DNA from: Azospirillum lipoferum 4B
GTDB taxonomy: Bacteria; Pseudomonadota; Alphaproteobacteria; Azospirillales; Azospirillaceae
NCBI RefSeq assembly: GCF_000283655.1
Contig: NC_016587.1
Coordinates: 372,001-436,000 of the forward strand
Reading direction: 5' to 3'
Length of the DNA stretch: 64,000 nucleotides
Shown: piece by piece, positions 62,982 through 64,000 of the stretch
Layout: each line of letters opens with the position of its first letter
How positions within the stretch are numbered: the first letter of the stretch is position 1
Program-made: the position numbers and the translations under genes
The notes under the pieces: model-generated
The model's input: the letters and a program-made list of their open reading frames with translations, nothing else
Told to the model about the DNA's origin: nothing
Databases searched by the model: none

Positions 62982-63911
62982 TCAGGCCCGCCGCTTTCCG
63001 ACGATCACCAGCGCGATGCCACCCAGCACCGCGACGGAGGAGACCGCCAGCGTCGGCGTGATCCGCTCGCCCAGCGCCAGCACCGCGGCCAGCGCGGTGA
63101 TGACCGGGACGCTCAACTGGACGGAAGCGGCACGGGCGGCGGTCAGGGCCGGCAGCGCGGCGTACCAGATCGCATAGCCCACCCCCGACGCCAGCGCTCC
63201 CGACAGGATTGCATAGAGCAGCCCGCCCGCATCCCAGCGCAGCCCGCCGCCGGTGAACGGCCCGGCCAGCGCCGACAGCAGGGCCAGCGCCGCCGCCATC
63301 GGAACGGCGCGCAGGAAATTGCCGGCGGTGGTGGCGATGGGATCGCGGCTGGCCCGCCCCAGCAGCGAATAGACGCCCCAGGCCGCACCGGCCGCCGCCA
63401 TCAGCAGCGCCCCCAGCGGGTCGGGGGCCGACAGGCCCGGCGCCAGCAGCAGCGCAAGCCCGCAGAGCGCCAGAGCCAGGCCTCCCCACTGCAGCGGCAC
63501 CAGCCGTTCGCCGCGGTACAGCCCGACCAGGATCATGGTGGCCTGCACCGCCCCGAACAGCAGAAGCGCCCCGGTTCCCGCGGTCATGGTCAGATAGGCG
63601 AAGGAGAAGGCCGCCGCATAGGCCAGCAGCGCCGCCGCGCCACGCCAGCTTCCCGCTCCGGGCTTCGCATGCCCGGTCGCGCGGGCGATCAGCCACAGGC
63701 TGGCGGCGCCGGAGACGATCCGCACCAGGGTGAAGCCGGCCGGGTCGATGGCGGTCTGGCTCAGCGCCAGCCGGCACAGGATGGAGTTGGCGGCGAAGGC
63801 CAGCATCGCCAGCAGGGTCAACAGCGCCGCCTGCCTCAGCCCGGGGATCGCCGCCGGAACCGCCGGTGCGGCGGCGGCCCGCCCCGCCCCCAGCTTATCG
63901 CTCGCCACCAT
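62982..63911 (-). CDS. EamA/DMT family transporter
   Basis: A 309-residue ten-helix exporter with two EamA repeats (LLTLLAMLAFAANSILCRLAL and ALLMAAAGAAWGVYSLLG). The start at 63911 follows GAGGAAAC. It ends in the basic tail VGKRRA. Substrate unknown. It is convergent with the sensor kinase, 18 bp between the ends. Confidence 0.87.
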   Translation of the reverse strand: MVASDKLGAGRAAAAPAVPAAIPGLRQAALLTLLAMLAFAANSILCRLALSQTAIDPAGFTLVRIVSGAASLWLIARATGHAKPGAGSWRGAAALLAYAAAFSFAYLTMTAGTGALLLFGAVQATMILVGLYRGERLVPLQWGGLALALCGLALLLAPGLSAPDPLGALLMAAAGAAWGVYSLLGRASRDPIATTAGNFLRAVPMAAALALLSALAGPFTGGGLRWDAGGLLYAILSGALASGVGYAIWYAALPALTAARAASVQLSVPVITALAAVLALGERITPTLAVSSVAVLGGIALVIVGKRRA

Positions 63912-64000
63912 GATTGTTTCCTCTGCAAACACCTGGGGCAGCTAGCCGGAAGGCTGCCGCGCTGTCAAACCCGCAGCCGGCTTCGCCCCGTCCGACTTTG

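Overview
The window looks like chromosomal DNA from a high-GC alphaproteobacterium of the Rhodospirillales, most likely Azospirillum or a close relative. Supporting features are the CtrA response regulator and ChpT phosphotransferase, a cheA-cheW-cheY-cheB-cheR operon, a chemoreceptor with a C-terminal PilZ domain, a ChrR-type anti-sigma factor with its ECF sigma factor, strong GC bias at third codon positions, and dispersed GC-rich intergenic palindromes. The genus is an inference from gene content and style, not from a marker gene.

Layout. 0-4.8 kb: surface-polysaccharide genes (GDP-L-fucose synthase and three family 4 glycosyltransferases). 5-6.8 kb: an Lrp/AsnC regulator divergent from 4-hydroxyphenylpyruvate dioxygenase. 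6.8-8.2 kb: a low-GC islet with one orphan gene. 8.2-14.4 kb: an AI-2E/PerM-type membrane protein, a large protein with three carbohydrate-binding modules and a beta-helix, and an exported phytochelatin-synthase-like protein. 14.5-17.6 kb: DUF3305/DUF3306, an SDR, tRNA-Asp and tRNA-Asn. 17.6-21.3 kb: an exbB-exbD-tonB-PepSY operon with a Fur-like dyad upstream. 21.5-28.9 kb: a sigmaE-ChrR stress and lipid cluster. 29-40.3 kb: signalling genes (MCP-PilZ, hybrid kinase, degenerate kinase/receiver protein, LuxR-type regulator, a complete IS630-family element, and a receiver/HD-GYP pair). 40.4-46 kb: envelope and metabolic genes including gamma-glutamyltransferase. 46-49.6 kb: dnaE. 49.6-52.4 kb: fliI-fliJ divergent from ctrA. 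52.6-53.5 kb: a cold-shock protein and two small ORFs. 53.5-59.4 kb: the che operon. 59.6-64 kb: chpT, small ORFs, a sensor kinase and an EamA exporter.

How genes work together. The sigmaE cluster is the most coherent unit. The sequence TGATCC-N17-GTA occurs upstream of rpoE-chrR, upstream of the divergent flavoprotein-DUF1365-methyltransferase-DUF3833 operon, and upstream of the converging SDR-NTF2 operon. This suggests one autoregulated singlet-oxygen/lipid-modification regulon. CtrA, ChpT, flagellar export genes and the chemotaxis operon lie within 11 kb of each other.

The most unusual structural signals are mobile palindromic repeats. Three copies of a ~116-bp composite palindrome are present, and one has inserted in frame inside the DUF1365 gene, adding about 57 residues. 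A related element forms the C-terminus of the DUF3306 protein. A separate ~104-bp hairpin repeat occurs twice and provides the stop codon of the gene before it both times. I found no CRISPR array, rRNA, prophage or clear new defence system. The best candidate for an undescribed protein is the low-GC orphan at 6975-8120.
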